Below are positions 41,974 to 51,847 of a DNA stretch of 64,000 nt, piece by piece. The position numbers and the translations under genes were made by a program. The stretch covers positions 310,001 through 374,000 of the forward strand of contig NZ_VORY01000001.1 of assembly GCF_007997295.1 (NCBI RefSeq), written 5' to 3'. Source of the DNA: Gillisia hiemivivida (lineage in GTDB: Bacteria; Bacteroidota; Bacteroidia; Flavobacteriales; Flavobacteriaceae). The notes under the pieces were generated by a model. That model had not been told where the DNA came from. It was given only the letters and a program-made list of their open reading frames with translations, and searched no databases. How positions within the stretch are numbered: position 1 is the stretch's first letter; each line of letters starts with the position of its first letter.

Positions 41974-43437
41974 ATGTCAAATTTTATGAATTCAAATATT
42001 AAAATAGCAGTAATAGGTTTAGGATATGTAGGCCTTCCTTTAGCAAGACTTTTTGCAACCAAATATCCAGTAGTAGGATTTGATATCAATTCTGTAAGAA
42101 TAGAAGAACTTCAAAAAGGACACGATTCCACCCTGGAAGTAGAAGACGAGGTACTTCAAAGCGTATTGCTAAAGACCTATCCCCTGGCTCAAAAACAGCT
42201 TGTCAATGGAGAGCCGGTAATGGAAATGGCAGGCGGTGGACGTAGTACTTTAGACAATTTAGAGGAAGACCGTCACCCTGAACTTGTTTCAAGGTCTAAC
42301 GCAGATGAAGAACGTCACCCTGAACTTGTTTCAGGGTCTAACATGAATGGACCTGAGAATGGTTTATACGTTACCCGCGATCTCGGCGACATAATGGACT
42401 GCAACCATTACATCATTACAGTTCCAACCCCTGTAGATAAGAATAACCGCCCGGACCTTACGCCGCTTTATAAATCCAGTGAAAGTGTAGGCAAAATGTT
42501 GAAAAAAGGAGATATCGTGATTTACGAATCTACTGTTTACCCGGGCGTGACCGAAGATGAATGTGTACCGGTGTTGGAAAAATATAGCGGACTCAAATTT
42601 AACGAAGATTTCTTTGTAGGATATTCACCAGAACGTATCAACCCGGGAGATAAAGAGCATACGGTAGAAAAGATCAAAAAGGTAACTGCAGGTTCTACCC
42701 CAGAGATTGGAAAAAAAGTAGATGCTTTATATGCTTCTATAATAACAGCAGGAACCCATTTAGCGCCAACTATTAAAGTAGCCGAAGCTGCAAAGGTTAT
42801 AGAGAATTCTCAGCGAGATATTAATATTGCTTTTGTGAATGAACTGGCGAAGATCTTTAATAAAATGGAGATCGATACCAATGATGTGTTGGAGGCAGCA
42901 GGAACAAAATGGAACTTTTTAAATTTTAGACCGGGATTGGTAGGAGGGCACTGTATTGGCGTAGATCCTTATTATCTAGCTCAAAAAGCACAGGAGTTAG
43001 GCTATCATCCGGAGATCATTTTGGCAGGTAGAAGAATGAACGACTCTATGGGACAATATGTAGCATCTGAAGTTATTAAATTGATGCTTAAAAATGACCT
43101 AAAAGTAAAAGGAGCGAACATTCTTGTTTTGGGAATCACTTTTAAAGAAAATTGCCCAGATGTAAGAAATACCAAAGCTGTAGATGTTGTAAAAGAACTT
43201 CAGCAATATGGAGCAAAGGTTACAATTTATGATCCCCTTGCGAATCCAGCAGAAGTAAAGCATGAGTATAATCTTGAAACTACGAAAACAATTCCAACTC
43301 AAAAATTTGATGCGATTGTTTTAACGGTGGCACACAAAGAATTCCTGACTATGGATTTGGATGTTTTTAAAAAGCAACATTCTGTGGTATATGACGTAAA
43401 GGGGGTTCTTAATGAATGGGCGAATGCTAAGTTGTAA
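41974..43437 (+). CDS. UDP-N-acetylhexosamine 6-dehydrogenase (TviB/WbpA type)
   Basis: Nucleotide-sugar dehydrogenase, two NAD-dependent oxidations to a uronic acid. The Rossmann motif VIGLGYVGLPLARLF is at the N-terminus, and the catalytic loop FRPGLVGGHCIGVDPYYLA identifies the UDP-GlcNAc/GalNAc group (TviB/WbpA) rather than WecC. Length is 487 residues against ~425-436 for the family: an insertion of about 55-60 residues lies between LLKTYP and GLYVTRDL (about residues 68-128), containing two copies of RHPELVS encoded by palindromic repeats. Start may be Met1 or Met5 (41986). It should supply the uronic acid unit of the polysaccharide. Confidence 0.92.
   Translation: MSNFMNSNIKIAVIGLGYVGLPLARLFATKYPVVGFDINSVRIEELQKGHDSTLEVEDEVLQSVLLKTYPLAQKQLVNGEPVMEMAGGGRSTLDNLEEDRHPELVSRSNADEERHPELVSGSNMNGPENGLYVTRDLGDIMDCNHYIITVPTPVDKNNRPDLTPLYKSSESVGKMLKKGDIVIYESTVYPGVTEDECVPVLEKYSGLKFNEDFFVGYSPERINPGDKEHTVEKIKKVTAGSTPEIGKKVDALYASIITAGTHLAPTIKVAEAAKVIENSQRDINIAFVNELAKIFNKMEIDTNDVLEAAGTKWNFLNFRPGLVGGHCIGVDPYYLAQKAQELGYHPEIILAGRRMNDSMGQYVASEVIKLMLKNDLKVKGANILVLGITFKENCPDVRNTKAVDVVKELQQYGAKVTIYDPLANPAEVKHEYNLETTKTIPTQKFDAIVLTVAHKEFLTMDLDVFKKQHSVVYDVKGVLNEWANAKL
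42271..42342 (+). repeat. In-frame palindromic repeat pair inside the dehydrogenase gene
   Basis: CGTCACCCTGAACTTGTTTC begins at 42271 and again at 42313, 42 bp apart, each a hairpin of the form CCCTGAAcaagTTTCAGGG-like. The layout GTCA-nn-CTGAA-nTTnn-TTCAG-nn-TCT is that of family A units in the array at 4197-5010. Both copies are in frame and encode RHPELVSxSN. Confidence 0.85.
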
Positions 43438-43456
43438 CCTATCAGTCTAATATCAT

Positions 43457-44905
43457 ATGGATGATCATTTCAAAAGAAATATATTAACCAATTTCTTTTG
43501 GTCTTTTGTAGGGAGAGGTGGGTACTTAGTAGTTGGATTGATTGCTAATATAGTATTAGCCAGATTGCTTTCTCCTTATGAGTTCGGACAAGTTGGAATC
43601 ATAATGTTTTTTATAGTAATTGCCAAGGTGCTCACCGAATCTGGCCTTTCAGGAGCGTTAATTAGGAAACAGGAAGCAAAAAAAGAAGATTATTCTACTG
43701 TATTTGTTTTCAACTTAGCAGTATCATTCGTCTTGATGATGCTATTAATGTCCTTTTCAGGGAATATTGCCAATTTTTATGAAGATCCCCAACTGAAAAA
43801 TATATTAATTGTTTCATCAACCATATTGTTGATTAATGCATTTCAAATAACCCAAACAGCTAAATTAATTAAAAATCTCAATTTTAAAAGAAAAGCTGTA
43901 TATGAGTTTTTATCCATCTTATTTGCCTCTATAATCGGCATATTTATGGCAATTTCTAATGCTGGGGTATGGTCAATAGTTGTGATGCAAATAGCTACAT
44001 CTTTCATTTTAACTCTGCTTCTGTGGATTTTTGAAGGGCCCTTTTTAAGGTTTATTTTCGACGTTGAATCCTTTAAATCTTTATATAAATTTGGCGTGAA
44101 TACGACTCTAGCATCTATTTTAAATACTGCTTTTGATAATATTTATCAATTGGTGTTGGGAAAATACTTTGCGATCACTCAAACAGGTTTATTCTTTCAG
44201 GCAAAAAGGCTACAGGAAGTTCCAGTAGGAGTAATCCAGTCTACGGCTTTAGGAGTTGTTTTTTCTTCCTTGTCAAAACTTCAAAACGATAAACCTCAAT
44301 TTAAAGCTACATACGATCTTATAACCAAAATGTTTACTATAGCTGTAGGTTTGATTTGCTTACTTATATTTTTCTATGCTGAAAATATAATCCTCGTATT
44401 GTACGGTAAAGATTGGATAGGGGCGACATTTTATGTTCAAGTATTAATTGTTGCATCTTTCTTTTTTTTACAGGAAACTTTCAATAGAATAATTTTTAAA
44501 GTATTTGATAGGACCGAAAAAATATTACATCTGGAAATTATAAAAAAAATAATACAGCTAATTACAGTTGTTATTGGGGTTTATTTATTGAGCATTAAAT
44601 TCCTTTTGTTTGGTTTTTTAGGCACAAGTGTAATTAGTTATTTCATCAATTATTATTATTCAAGAAAAATATATGATTCTTTTTCTTGGTACGAGTTAGC
44701 TTTGATTATAAAGGTTTTTACAGTAAGTGGTCTAACAGTTTTAGGTAGTCTAGCCGTCGAGAAATTCACCATTTTTAATGGCTATTATTCGTTTTGGATT
44801 TTACCAATAATCATACTATTTTACTTTTTTCTTTTAAAAACTGTTGGAGTTTCTAATGTTTTAACTGAAGCAAAAAAAGTTATCCGAATTTACAAAGGCA
44901 GATGA
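43457..44905 (+). CDS. wzx: Wzx-type polysaccharide flippase
   Basis: 482-residue membrane protein with about 14 hydrophobic helices, MOP/MATE-like superfamily (Polysacc_synt). The N-terminus FFWSFVGRGGYLVVGLIANIVLARLLSPYEFGQ is characteristic. It would flip the undecaprenyl-linked repeat unit across the inner membrane. It lies 19 bp after the dehydrogenase gene; a polymerase follows. Confidence 0.9.
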   Translation: MDDHFKRNILTNFFWSFVGRGGYLVVGLIANIVLARLLSPYEFGQVGIIMFFIVIAKVLTESGLSGALIRKQEAKKEDYSTVFVFNLAVSFVLMMLLMSFSGNIANFYEDPQLKNILIVSSTILLINAFQITQTAKLIKNLNFKRKAVYEFLSILFASIIGIFMAISNAGVWSIVVMQIATSFILTLLLWIFEGPFLRFIFDVESFKSLYKFGVNTTLASILNTAFDNIYQLVLGKYFAITQTGLFFQAKRLQEVPVGVIQSTALGVVFSSLSKLQNDKPQFKATYDLITKMFTIAVGLICLLIFFYAENIILVLYGKDWIGATFYVQVLIVASFFFLQETFNRIIFKVFDRTEKILHLEIIKKIIQLITVVIGVYLLSIKFLLFGFLGTSVISYFINYYYSRKIYDSFSWYELALIIKVFTVSGLTVLGSLAVEKFTIFNGYYSFWILPIIILFYFFLLKTVGVSNVLTEAKKVIRIYKGR

Positions 44906-45002
44906 ATTTGAAACAATTTGTCTAGTTTCTATTTTACTTTTTAGTCAAAAACTAATTGTTTTATTTTTTGTGTTTTCAATTGAATTTTTTATAAAAATAT
45001 AA

Positions 45003-46406
45003 GTGCAAAGATTTTATCAAGTTATATTTATAGTAATCCTAATCTTTCTATTTTTTTCAGCACCCGATTATAAAGGCCCGTTAGATAATAATCACTTAGC
45101 TAGAATATCCCTACTTTTTGGATTCTCGGTTGTCTTATATTTTTTCGCGAATAGAAAAAAGATTCAAAACTGGTTTCGAGTTGAAATAATCTTTTTATTA
45201 GGATTTATTATAGTCCATTTCCAGTGGCCTGTAATGTATGTCTTTAGCAATATTTCCACTGATATTGCAAATTATAATATTTGGGTAGACGAACAATATG
45301 TTAACTTTGGAACTTGGCTTTCAGCTGTAGGGGGAATGGCATTTTTACTAGGACTTTCTTTTATCAAACGCAAGAAAATAGAAAAACCTTTTGGCTATCA
45401 TTTTAAATACTCAAAATTATTATATTTTACTGTTTTCCTGTTTATCCTATTTTTACTTACCGCTGGAAGGGAGTTTTTAAGTGGAGGAATATATAAGGGT
45501 ACAGACGAAAGAAATTACGGCTCAGGAATAGCAGCTTATCTGCAATTACTTTTCTCTATATGTATTATAGTTTTAACCTTTTTTGTGATTTTTGAATTTA
45601 AGGATAGGTATAAAGGTAATTTATTGCAATGGGTCTTAGGCCTCGATAAGGTATACCTTGTTTTATCTCTTGTATATATCTTGGTTTTCTTAGCTATTGG
45701 TGATAGAGGGGGGCCGCTTGCCTTGATTATAACATTTTCAATTTTAATTGGGTATTTTGTTAGACCGATAAAACTGAAGGAATTCGTTATAACTTGTATT
45801 CTGGGATCTTTTTTAATGACTATTATAGGTATAGGGAGAGCAATAAATTCAAATACCAATGTAGTTATAGCTGGTTACAATAATCTCGAAATATCTTCAG
45901 GTTATGATATAACCTTGAATTTAGCTAATAGTGTACGAGTAGTTTATAAATCGGTTTCTGAAATACCGAAAAATCATGATTTCTTTTATGGAAAATTATG
46001 GTTAGGAGGGTTTTTGAGTCCTATTCCTTTTGCTCAATCCATTTACTTAGACTTAACCCAAGACAATCCTTATGAACTAAGTTCTGCTGAATATATAACT
46101 TATTTACAATACGGGAAAAATCCTACATCCGGAGAGGGTACATCAGTTATAGCCGATATTTATCTAAATTTTGGTGTAGGGGGTGTTTTCTTTTTTATGT
46201 TTCTTTTTGGAATATTAACAAAAAAAGCAGACAATTCATTAAAATATCCAGATAATATAAATTGGATTTTAATGGCTGTTATAATCGCTAGCTTTAGTTT
46301 TTATTTGGGTCGAGGAAGTATTGTTATGATGCTCAGACCCTTGATTTGGAGTTTAGCAATTACTTTACTATTTGTTAAGAAGAAACGTGAATATATAGAA
46401 TTTTAA
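45003..46406 (+). CDS. wzy: Wzy-type O-antigen/capsule polymerase
   Basis: 467-residue membrane protein with 10-12 predicted helices and a large periplasmic loop (about residues 275-385), the usual Wzy topology. The segment LAIGDRGGPLALIITF resembles conserved arginine/glycine positions of polymerases. It starts with GTG at 45003. The neighbouring Wzx flippase supports a Wzx/Wzy pathway. Wzy proteins are poorly conserved, so the call relies on topology and position. Confidence 0.8.
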   Translation: MQRFYQVIFIVILIFLFFSAPDYKGPLDNNHLARISLLFGFSVVLYFFANRKKIQNWFRVEIIFLLGFIIVHFQWPVMYVFSNISTDIANYNIWVDEQYVNFGTWLSAVGGMAFLLGLSFIKRKKIEKPFGYHFKYSKLLYFTVFLFILFLLTAGREFLSGGIYKGTDERNYGSGIAAYLQLLFSICIIVLTFFVIFEFKDRYKGNLLQWVLGLDKVYLVLSLVYILVFLAIGDRGGPLALIITFSILIGYFVRPIKLKEFVITCILGSFLMTIIGIGRAINSNTNVVIAGYNNLEISSGYDITLNLANSVRVVYKSVSEIPKNHDFFYGKLWLGGFLSPIPFAQSIYLDLTQDNPYELSSAEYITYLQYGKNPTSGEGTSVIADIYLNFGVGGVFFFMFLFGILTKKADNSLKYPDNINWILMAVIIASFSFYLGRGSIVMMLRPLIWSLAITLLFVKKKREYIEF

Positions 46407-46498
46407 ACTCTGATAATTAAGAAATTATCAGAAACATGGTTTGAGAAGTAGGTGAAAACGACTTTAATAATGATGATAGTTAAACAAACAGCATTGTA

Positions 46499-47587
46499 AT
46501 GGATTATAAACAGTATTTAAAATATCTTCTTATCCAATCTACTTATTTCGTGCCTTTTCTATCCAAAAAAACCATTTTCGTAAGTATTTTGAATAAAAAT
46601 AACATTACAGGGCCTGGTAGATTCTTGTATAATTTAGAAAAAGGTTTATTAAAGTATAAGCTATTCCTAGAAAGACGATTGCTTAGCAAGTGCGGTTCTG
46701 TCCTAATAATATCTTCTGCTCCGCCAAGTTTTCTTAATTTTTGTAAAAAACGTAAAATAAGAACGGTCTTAAGAGTAGATGGTTTCAGCTTGCCCTTTCT
46801 ATACGATAATAAAGACCATGTAAATAGAGAAAAGCGAATTTTCACACCCCAAAGAATCAAGACCAACCAGGAAATGCAAATAGGTTTGTTAAAAAGTGAT
46901 TTTGTTATATATCAATCTTATTTTTCCAAAACTATTGCAGATGAATATTTGTTTACAAGAGTAAATGAATATTCGATAATTAATAATGGAGTAGATACTA
47001 ATTTCTTTAAACCGGTTCCGAAGAAGAACCCCGGCGAATTAATTCTTGGTATCTACGGTACCCTTAGAGATATAGATATTGTTCGCACCGGATTGGAAGC
47101 TTTTCTTTTATATCAAAGTAAAAATCCTGAAACTAAAATACACCTAATAGGAACAATGACCAGAGAGGTTGAATGTTTTGTAGACAACTGGGTGAATAAA
47201 AACCAGGGAATTTTTGGGAAGGTTATTATTACCGGTACTGTACATCTTGAGAGACTCCCTAGCATTTTAGGGGAGCTTGATATCTCACTTCATTTAACCT
47301 TTGGTGATGCTTGTCCAAATGCAGTTTTGGAAAACCTCTCTTGTTCAAATCCTGTTATCTGTGTTGAATGGGGTGGTGCTTCTGAATTAATTTGTGACGC
47401 AGGCATTTCAATTGATCAGCCTAAATATGCTTATGACTATGAGCTGGTTGAAAAAGTTGCCGAGGGTATAAAAATTATACGAGAAAACCTTGAACATTAT
47501 TCTAATAAAGCCCGCGATTTAGCTGTTAACAAATATTCTCTGGAAATTATGGTAGAAAAATATAAAAACGTTTTAGAAAAATTATGA
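46499..47587 (+). CDS. GT4-like glycosyltransferase
   Basis: 362-residue cytosolic/peripheral glycosyltransferase of the GT-B fold. The C-terminal nucleotide-sugar-binding half has GIYGTLRDIDIVRTGLEAF, then LDISLHLTFGDACPNAVLEN and VICVEWGGASELI, the GT4 EX7E-like region with partly altered acidic residues. Sugar specificity unknown. The next gene overlaps by four bases. Confidence 0.85.
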   Translation: MDYKQYLKYLLIQSTYFVPFLSKKTIFVSILNKNNITGPGRFLYNLEKGLLKYKLFLERRLLSKCGSVLIISSAPPSFLNFCKKRKIRTVLRVDGFSLPFLYDNKDHVNREKRIFTPQRIKTNQEMQIGLLKSDFVIYQSYFSKTIADEYLFTRVNEYSIINNGVDTNFFKPVPKKNPGELILGIYGTLRDIDIVRTGLEAFLLYQSKNPETKIHLIGTMTREVECFVDNWVNKNQGIFGKVIITGTVHLERLPSILGELDISLHLTFGDACPNAVLENLSCSNPVICVEWGGASELICDAGISIDQPKYAYDYELVEKVAEGIKIIRENLEHYSNKARDLAVNKYSLEIMVEKYKNVLEKL

Positions 47588-48819
47588 TAGACAGTGTAAT
47601 AAAGGATAATCTTTGTATTTCTTGTGGAATATGCACTCTAAATGGGAATGCATCAATGCAAATGGTCAAAGGGATCAACATTCCTAAATTCAATAATGAA
47701 CTCGATACAAAGGAAAAGAAAGAGCTTTACGATATATGCCCTGGTAAAGGCTATCCTATAGTTAAAATGGGAGAGAAACAATCTTTAAATGAAAATATTC
47801 AGCACGATTACAGGTTAGGATACTATAATTCGATTGGGGCAGCTCGTAGTAAGGATGATCGGATAACTAAAAATTCAACCTCTGGAGGTATGATACCCGC
47901 GGTTGCCAATTATTTGTTGGAAAATAATATTGTAAACGGAGTGCTAACGGTAAAAACTATTTACACAAAAAATGGCCCAGAACCAAAACCTTTTATTGCA
48001 ACCAATCTTTCTGATTTGATATCGAGCCAGGGATCAAAATATAGGCCAATACCTCTCTTCGAAAATATCGACAACGTAATTAATTTTGACGGAAATTTAG
48101 CAGTGATTGGGACTCCATGTCAAATTGCAGGATTGAGAATGTTACAGGAAGTAAACTCCAAATTAAATAAGAAAATAAAATTCACCATTACCAACTTTTG
48201 TGGTGGTTATAGAGATTACCGAGAAACGGAACGAATTTTTGAATTAAAAGGAATTAACAAAAAAAATATTGAATTTTTTACCTATCGGGGTAAAGGTCAA
48301 CCTGGTTCAATGTTAATTAAAGAAGCGAAAAAGGATGAAATTAATTTACCTTATCCTGATTACGCAAGACTTACGGGACATATAAAATACAAAAGATGCA
48401 GGTTATGTGTGGATGCAACAGGAGAGTTAAGTGATTTATCTTTTGGGGATGCCTGGATGCCGAAATATTTGAACTCTGGAAATAAATGGTCTTTCTTCAT
48501 TTCCAGAACAGAAACAGGAAGATCTGTTTTAAAGAAAATGTTTGATGACAATTTATTTCATCATTCGGAAATTAGCAAGGAAGAATTAATTGAGTCACAG
48601 TCTGGAAACATAAATACTAAAAAAGAAAGACAGAATTCTAGAAATAAACTGTATGAATTTTTGGGAGTTAGAATTCCAGCTTTTGATGGAGGTTACAGCA
48701 AGAAGGATACTAACCTTAAGCTTGAATTAAAGGTTGCCACGTCTCATAATATTTTCTTGTTTTTAGAAAAAATAAAGCTATACACGCCTATAGCAAGGTT
48801 AATTAAAAGAATAAAATAG
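47584..48819 (+). CDS. FrhB/FdhB-C domain protein (F420-hydrogenase beta-like) in capsule locus
   Basis: 411 residues. The N-terminus has a ferredoxin-like cysteine motif (CISCGICTLNG), and NSTSGGMIPAVANYLL and VIGTPCQIAGLRML are conserved in the FrhB_FdhB family, with further cysteines in NFCGGY and KYKRCRLCVDATGELSDLSFGDAW. Members in polysaccharide loci typically sit next to pyruvyl transferase genes, as here. Flavin and iron-sulfur binding is expected; the reaction in polysaccharide synthesis is not known to me. Confidence 0.85.
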   Translation: MIDSVIKDNLCISCGICTLNGNASMQMVKGINIPKFNNELDTKEKKELYDICPGKGYPIVKMGEKQSLNENIQHDYRLGYYNSIGAARSKDDRITKNSTSGGMIPAVANYLLENNIVNGVLTVKTIYTKNGPEPKPFIATNLSDLISSQGSKYRPIPLFENIDNVINFDGNLAVIGTPCQIAGLRMLQEVNSKLNKKIKFTITNFCGGYRDYRETERIFELKGINKKNIEFFTYRGKGQPGSMLIKEAKKDEINLPYPDYARLTGHIKYKRCRLCVDATGELSDLSFGDAWMPKYLNSGNKWSFFISRTETGRSVLKKMFDDNLFHHSEISKEELIESQSGNINTKKERQNSRNKLYEFLGVRIPAFDGGYSKKDTNLKLELKVATSHNIFLFLEKIKLYTPIARLIKRIK

Positions 48820-48838
48820 TAAACCCAAAATAGAAATA

Positions 48839-50218
48839 ATGACTGAGATTAAAAAAATACACATATTATGTCCTGAATATGTCCCTTTGGAAAACAAAGG
48901 AGAGGAGGCAATTATTAGAGGAACGATTGACGTTATTTATGGGGATAATAGTGATCATTGTGAGTATCATATTGTGGATATGAATTCTGATAAATACGTA
49001 TTTACGAATGGTTTGCATGTACATCCAGGACGCTTGTTCTTTTCTGATTGGAGAAGCCGTGAATTCGGTTTAGGACCATCATTCGAACAATTATATTCCT
49101 CTTCGTGTTCATTACTTCGCAACTTTTTAAATAAGTTTTTTCCTTTCTGGATTAGAAATCCACACAAAGAAGCTAGAAATCTTAAAAAATATTTAAGTGG
49201 AGAGAAAAAAGTGCCACAGAAGTACGCTCAATCTATTGAGCTACTTAGAGAAGTTGATTTCATTATAGCTGGACATAATGGTGGGCTGGACGAATACGTT
49301 TGTCACATCGTAAATGAACTACATACAATCAACATTCCTTTTGGAGTTTTTGGAAGTTCGATGAAGCCAAATGTAAACAAGAAAGCAATTTTGAATGTAT
49401 TCCATAAAGCTTTCGAAAGTTCGTTGTTTAACATCGCTAGAAATCCAATCGGTTATAGATGGGCATTGAAACACTTTCCAGATCTTAAATTCGTATTAAA
49501 TCCAGATCCAGCTTTTGGTATGATTCCAGAATCGCATGAAAGAGTTGATCAAATTATCAAAGAAAACGCCTTGGAAAAACTGTTTGAAAAACCTGTGATC
49601 ATGGTAACAACGGCAGAACCAGCACCGATTTCAAGACATTCATTCGAAGATAAAGTGGGAGCTTCACAAAAAATTGCAGCACATAGACAATTTTTAAGCG
49701 ACCTATTGAAGAAAATTCATTCAACTATGGATGTGAATGTATTGTTCTTGCCACATACGATAGGACCTAATAAGCAAATGGATGATCGTTTGATTTCAGA
49801 AGATGTAATCAATAAATCTGGATTAGCAAAAGATGAAAGAGTTCGATTACTGCGTACTGATTTGACAGCAAAAGATCTAAAGGGGTTGATCAATAGAGCA
49901 GATTTCTTAGTTGCTGAAAGAGTGCACTCAATTATTGGTGCCGTAGGTGTATGTACGCCATTTTTAAGTTTAGCATCGGATAAAGACACAAGAGTTCAGG
50001 GGATGTTCCGTGAGCAAATGGGATTAGGAGACTATATCTATAGTCTAAAGAAACCAAATGTTGATCAGTGTTTTGAAAAACTCACTGAAATGTACGGTCA
50101 TAAAGAAGATATTTCTCAAAAATTGAAAGATTTAAATGTTAGAATAAAAACAGAGCTTTCAGTATCAGGTGAAATTATCGAAAAATGTATCTCTTTTAAA
50201 ATGGAAGAAAGAAAATGA
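48839..50218 (+). CDS. Polysaccharide pyruvyl transferase family protein
   Basis: 459-residue GT-B-like enzyme of the CsaB/WcaK pyruvyl transferase family, which makes a ketal of pyruvate on a sugar of the repeat unit from phosphoenolpyruvate. Conserved elements: N-terminal LCPEYVPLENKGEEAIIRGT, central FIIAGHNGGLDEYV, and C-terminal FLVAERVHSIIGAVGVCTPF with the His found in the family. It lies directly after the FrhB-like gene and overlaps the next glycosyltransferase by four bases. Confidence 0.85.
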   Translation: MTEIKKIHILCPEYVPLENKGEEAIIRGTIDVIYGDNSDHCEYHIVDMNSDKYVFTNGLHVHPGRLFFSDWRSREFGLGPSFEQLYSSSCSLLRNFLNKFFPFWIRNPHKEARNLKKYLSGEKKVPQKYAQSIELLREVDFIIAGHNGGLDEYVCHIVNELHTINIPFGVFGSSMKPNVNKKAILNVFHKAFESSLFNIARNPIGYRWALKHFPDLKFVLNPDPAFGMIPESHERVDQIIKENALEKLFEKPVIMVTTAEPAPISRHSFEDKVGASQKIAAHRQFLSDLLKKIHSTMDVNVLFLPHTIGPNKQMDDRLISEDVINKSGLAKDERVRLLRTDLTAKDLKGLINRADFLVAERVHSIIGAVGVCTPFLSLASDKDTRVQGMFREQMGLGDYIYSLKKPNVDQCFEKLTEMYGHKEDISQKLKDLNVRIKTELSVSGEIIEKCISFKMEERK

Positions 50219-51336
50219 AGGTTTTAGTAAATCTTGCTACCTTGAAAAAAGGAGGCGGACAAAATGTTGGCTTAAATTTTCTCAGATCATTACTCGGAAA
50301 TAGTCATGATTTGTCCAATTATTACTTTGTTATTGCTGAAGGTAGTGAGATTGATTTTTTTTTGAAAGCAAGTAGTATTTCTAATTATACTGTTGTTCCT
50401 CAAAGTCCCCTTCGAAGAATGCTCTTTGAGCGTTTCAAAGGAGGGAAGTTAATACGTCAACAGAAAATTGATATTATATACACCATATTTGGAATTGGAC
50501 TTTATCCAAAACGAATTAAACAGGTATCTGGCTCGGCTGACTCAAACATTTTTTTTCCAGAAGTTGATTTTTGGAAGGACTATAAAGGAGTTGCTCGGTT
50601 CAAAAAGACGATTGTTGACAAATATAGGGTGTTTGCCTTAAAAAGATCTACTGCAGTGGTTTTTGAGAACGAATCGATGATGATACGATCAAAGACACTA
50701 TTCAATCTAAAACATACAATTTTTATTAAACCTTCAATTGATAATCAGTTTGAAAAGGATGTATTCAGGCTGAATGCTCCTGCATCTTCAAAGAAAGGAT
50801 TGTTTTTTTGTGGGTGGCAGAAGAATAAGAACTATGAAATAATTCCTTCTTTGGCGCAAGAACTAAAGAATAGAAAAATTGATTTTCATTTCATTTTAAC
50901 TGCACCGAACGATAATTCAGAGGAGTTCATTGTGTTTGAAAACAACTTGGAAAGACTTGATGTAAAAGACATGGTATCTGTAATTGGTCAAGTTAAAAAG
51001 AATGAAATTGCCTCATTATATGATCAAATTGACTTTGTTTTCCTCTTAAGTAAGCTGGAAAGTTTCAGTAACAATATTATCGAGTCTTGGTTCTTTAAAC
51101 GCCCTTTAATTTTGGCAGATGAAGAATGGTCAAATTCGATTTGTAAAGAAGCTGCCAAGTATGTTAATCGAAATAACATTAAAGGAATTGTTGATGCTAT
51201 CGTAGAATTATCGGATAAGGAAGCTTATCAATCTTTCGTTCATGGAGGTGTTGAGGAGCTCACTTCTTATCCATCAATTGATGAAAAAACGAATCAAGAA
51301 TTGAACTACATAAGGGAAATATATGAATCACATTAA
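50215..51336 (+). CDS. GT4-like glycosyltransferase
   Basis: 373 residues, GT-B fold. Near the N-terminus, [15 protein letters not shown] is the acceptor-side glycine loop. In the C-terminal half [20 protein letters not shown] is the donor-binding EX7E-like motif (Glu...Glu). It overlaps its neighbours by 4 and 14 bases, tightly within the operon. Donor and acceptor sugars are unknown. Confidence 0.86.
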   Translation: MKVLVNLATLKKGGGQNVGLNFLRSLLGNSHDLSNYYFVIAEGSEIDFFLKASSISNYTVVPQSPLRRMLFERFKGGKLIRQQKIDIIYTIFGIGLYPKRIKQVSGSADSNIFFPEVDFWKDYKGVARFKKTIVDKYRVFALKRSTAVVFENESMMIRSKTLFNLKHTIFIKPSIDNQFEKDVFRLNAPASSKKGLFFCGWQKNKNYEIIPSLAQELKNRKIDFHFILTAPNDNSEEFIVFENNLERLDVKDMVSVIGQVKKNEIASLYDQIDFVFLLSKLESFSNNIIESWFFKRPLILADEEWSNSICKEAAKYVNRNNIKGIVDAIVELSDKEAYQSFVHGGVEELTSYPSIDEKTNQELNYIREIYESH

Positions 51337-51844
51337 GTCGTTTGTTGTTGTATCCTATGAGGCTGTGATGAACGCACTTTTCAGTCTTCCACGGTACAGG
51401 CTGTTTATCTTTTTTAAGATTACTCTATTGAGAATTATGGGAGCAAAAGTTGGGAAAGGAGTGGTGATTTACCCTGGCGTTTGGGTTGCTCCAGGAAGAA
51501 ATCTAATTTTAGGTAATCATGTGGATTTGGCTAAAGATGTGCTCATTACAACAAGTGGAGGTGTAGAGATTGGAGATAGAACATTAATAGGCTATCGGAC
51601 ACAAATAATTTCTTCAAATCACACAATACCTCCATTAGGGGAACCATTTCCCATTTCAGGAGATAAACATGAGAAAATTGTTATCGGAGAAGATGTATGG
51701 ATTGGTGCGAATTGTATCATTACTGCGGGGGTAACTATAGGTAAAGGAGCAGTCATTGCAGGAGGAAGTGTTGTGACTAAAAATGTGCCTGAAAATGCTA
51801 TTTTTGGAGGTGTACCAGCTAAACTAATTAAATTAAGAGAATAA
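51323..51844 (+). CDS. Left-handed beta-helix acyltransferase (WcaF/NodL-like)
   Basis: 173 residues. Hexapeptide repeats run through [35 protein letters not shown] and [20 protein letters not shown], and the catalytic His is in [14 protein letters not shown]. Expected to acetylate a sugar of the repeat unit using acetyl-CoA. It overlaps the upstream glycosyltransferase by 14 bp. Confidence 0.9.
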   Translation: MNHIKSFVVVSYEAVMNALFSLPRYRLFIFFKITLLRIMGAKVGKGVVIYPGVWVAPGRNLILGNHVDLAKDVLITTSGGVEIGDRTLIGYRTQIISSNHTIPPLGEPFPISGDKHEKIVIGEDVWIGANCIITAGVTIGKGAVIAGGSVVTKNVPENAIFGGVPAKLIKLRE

Positions 51845-51847
51845 GTC

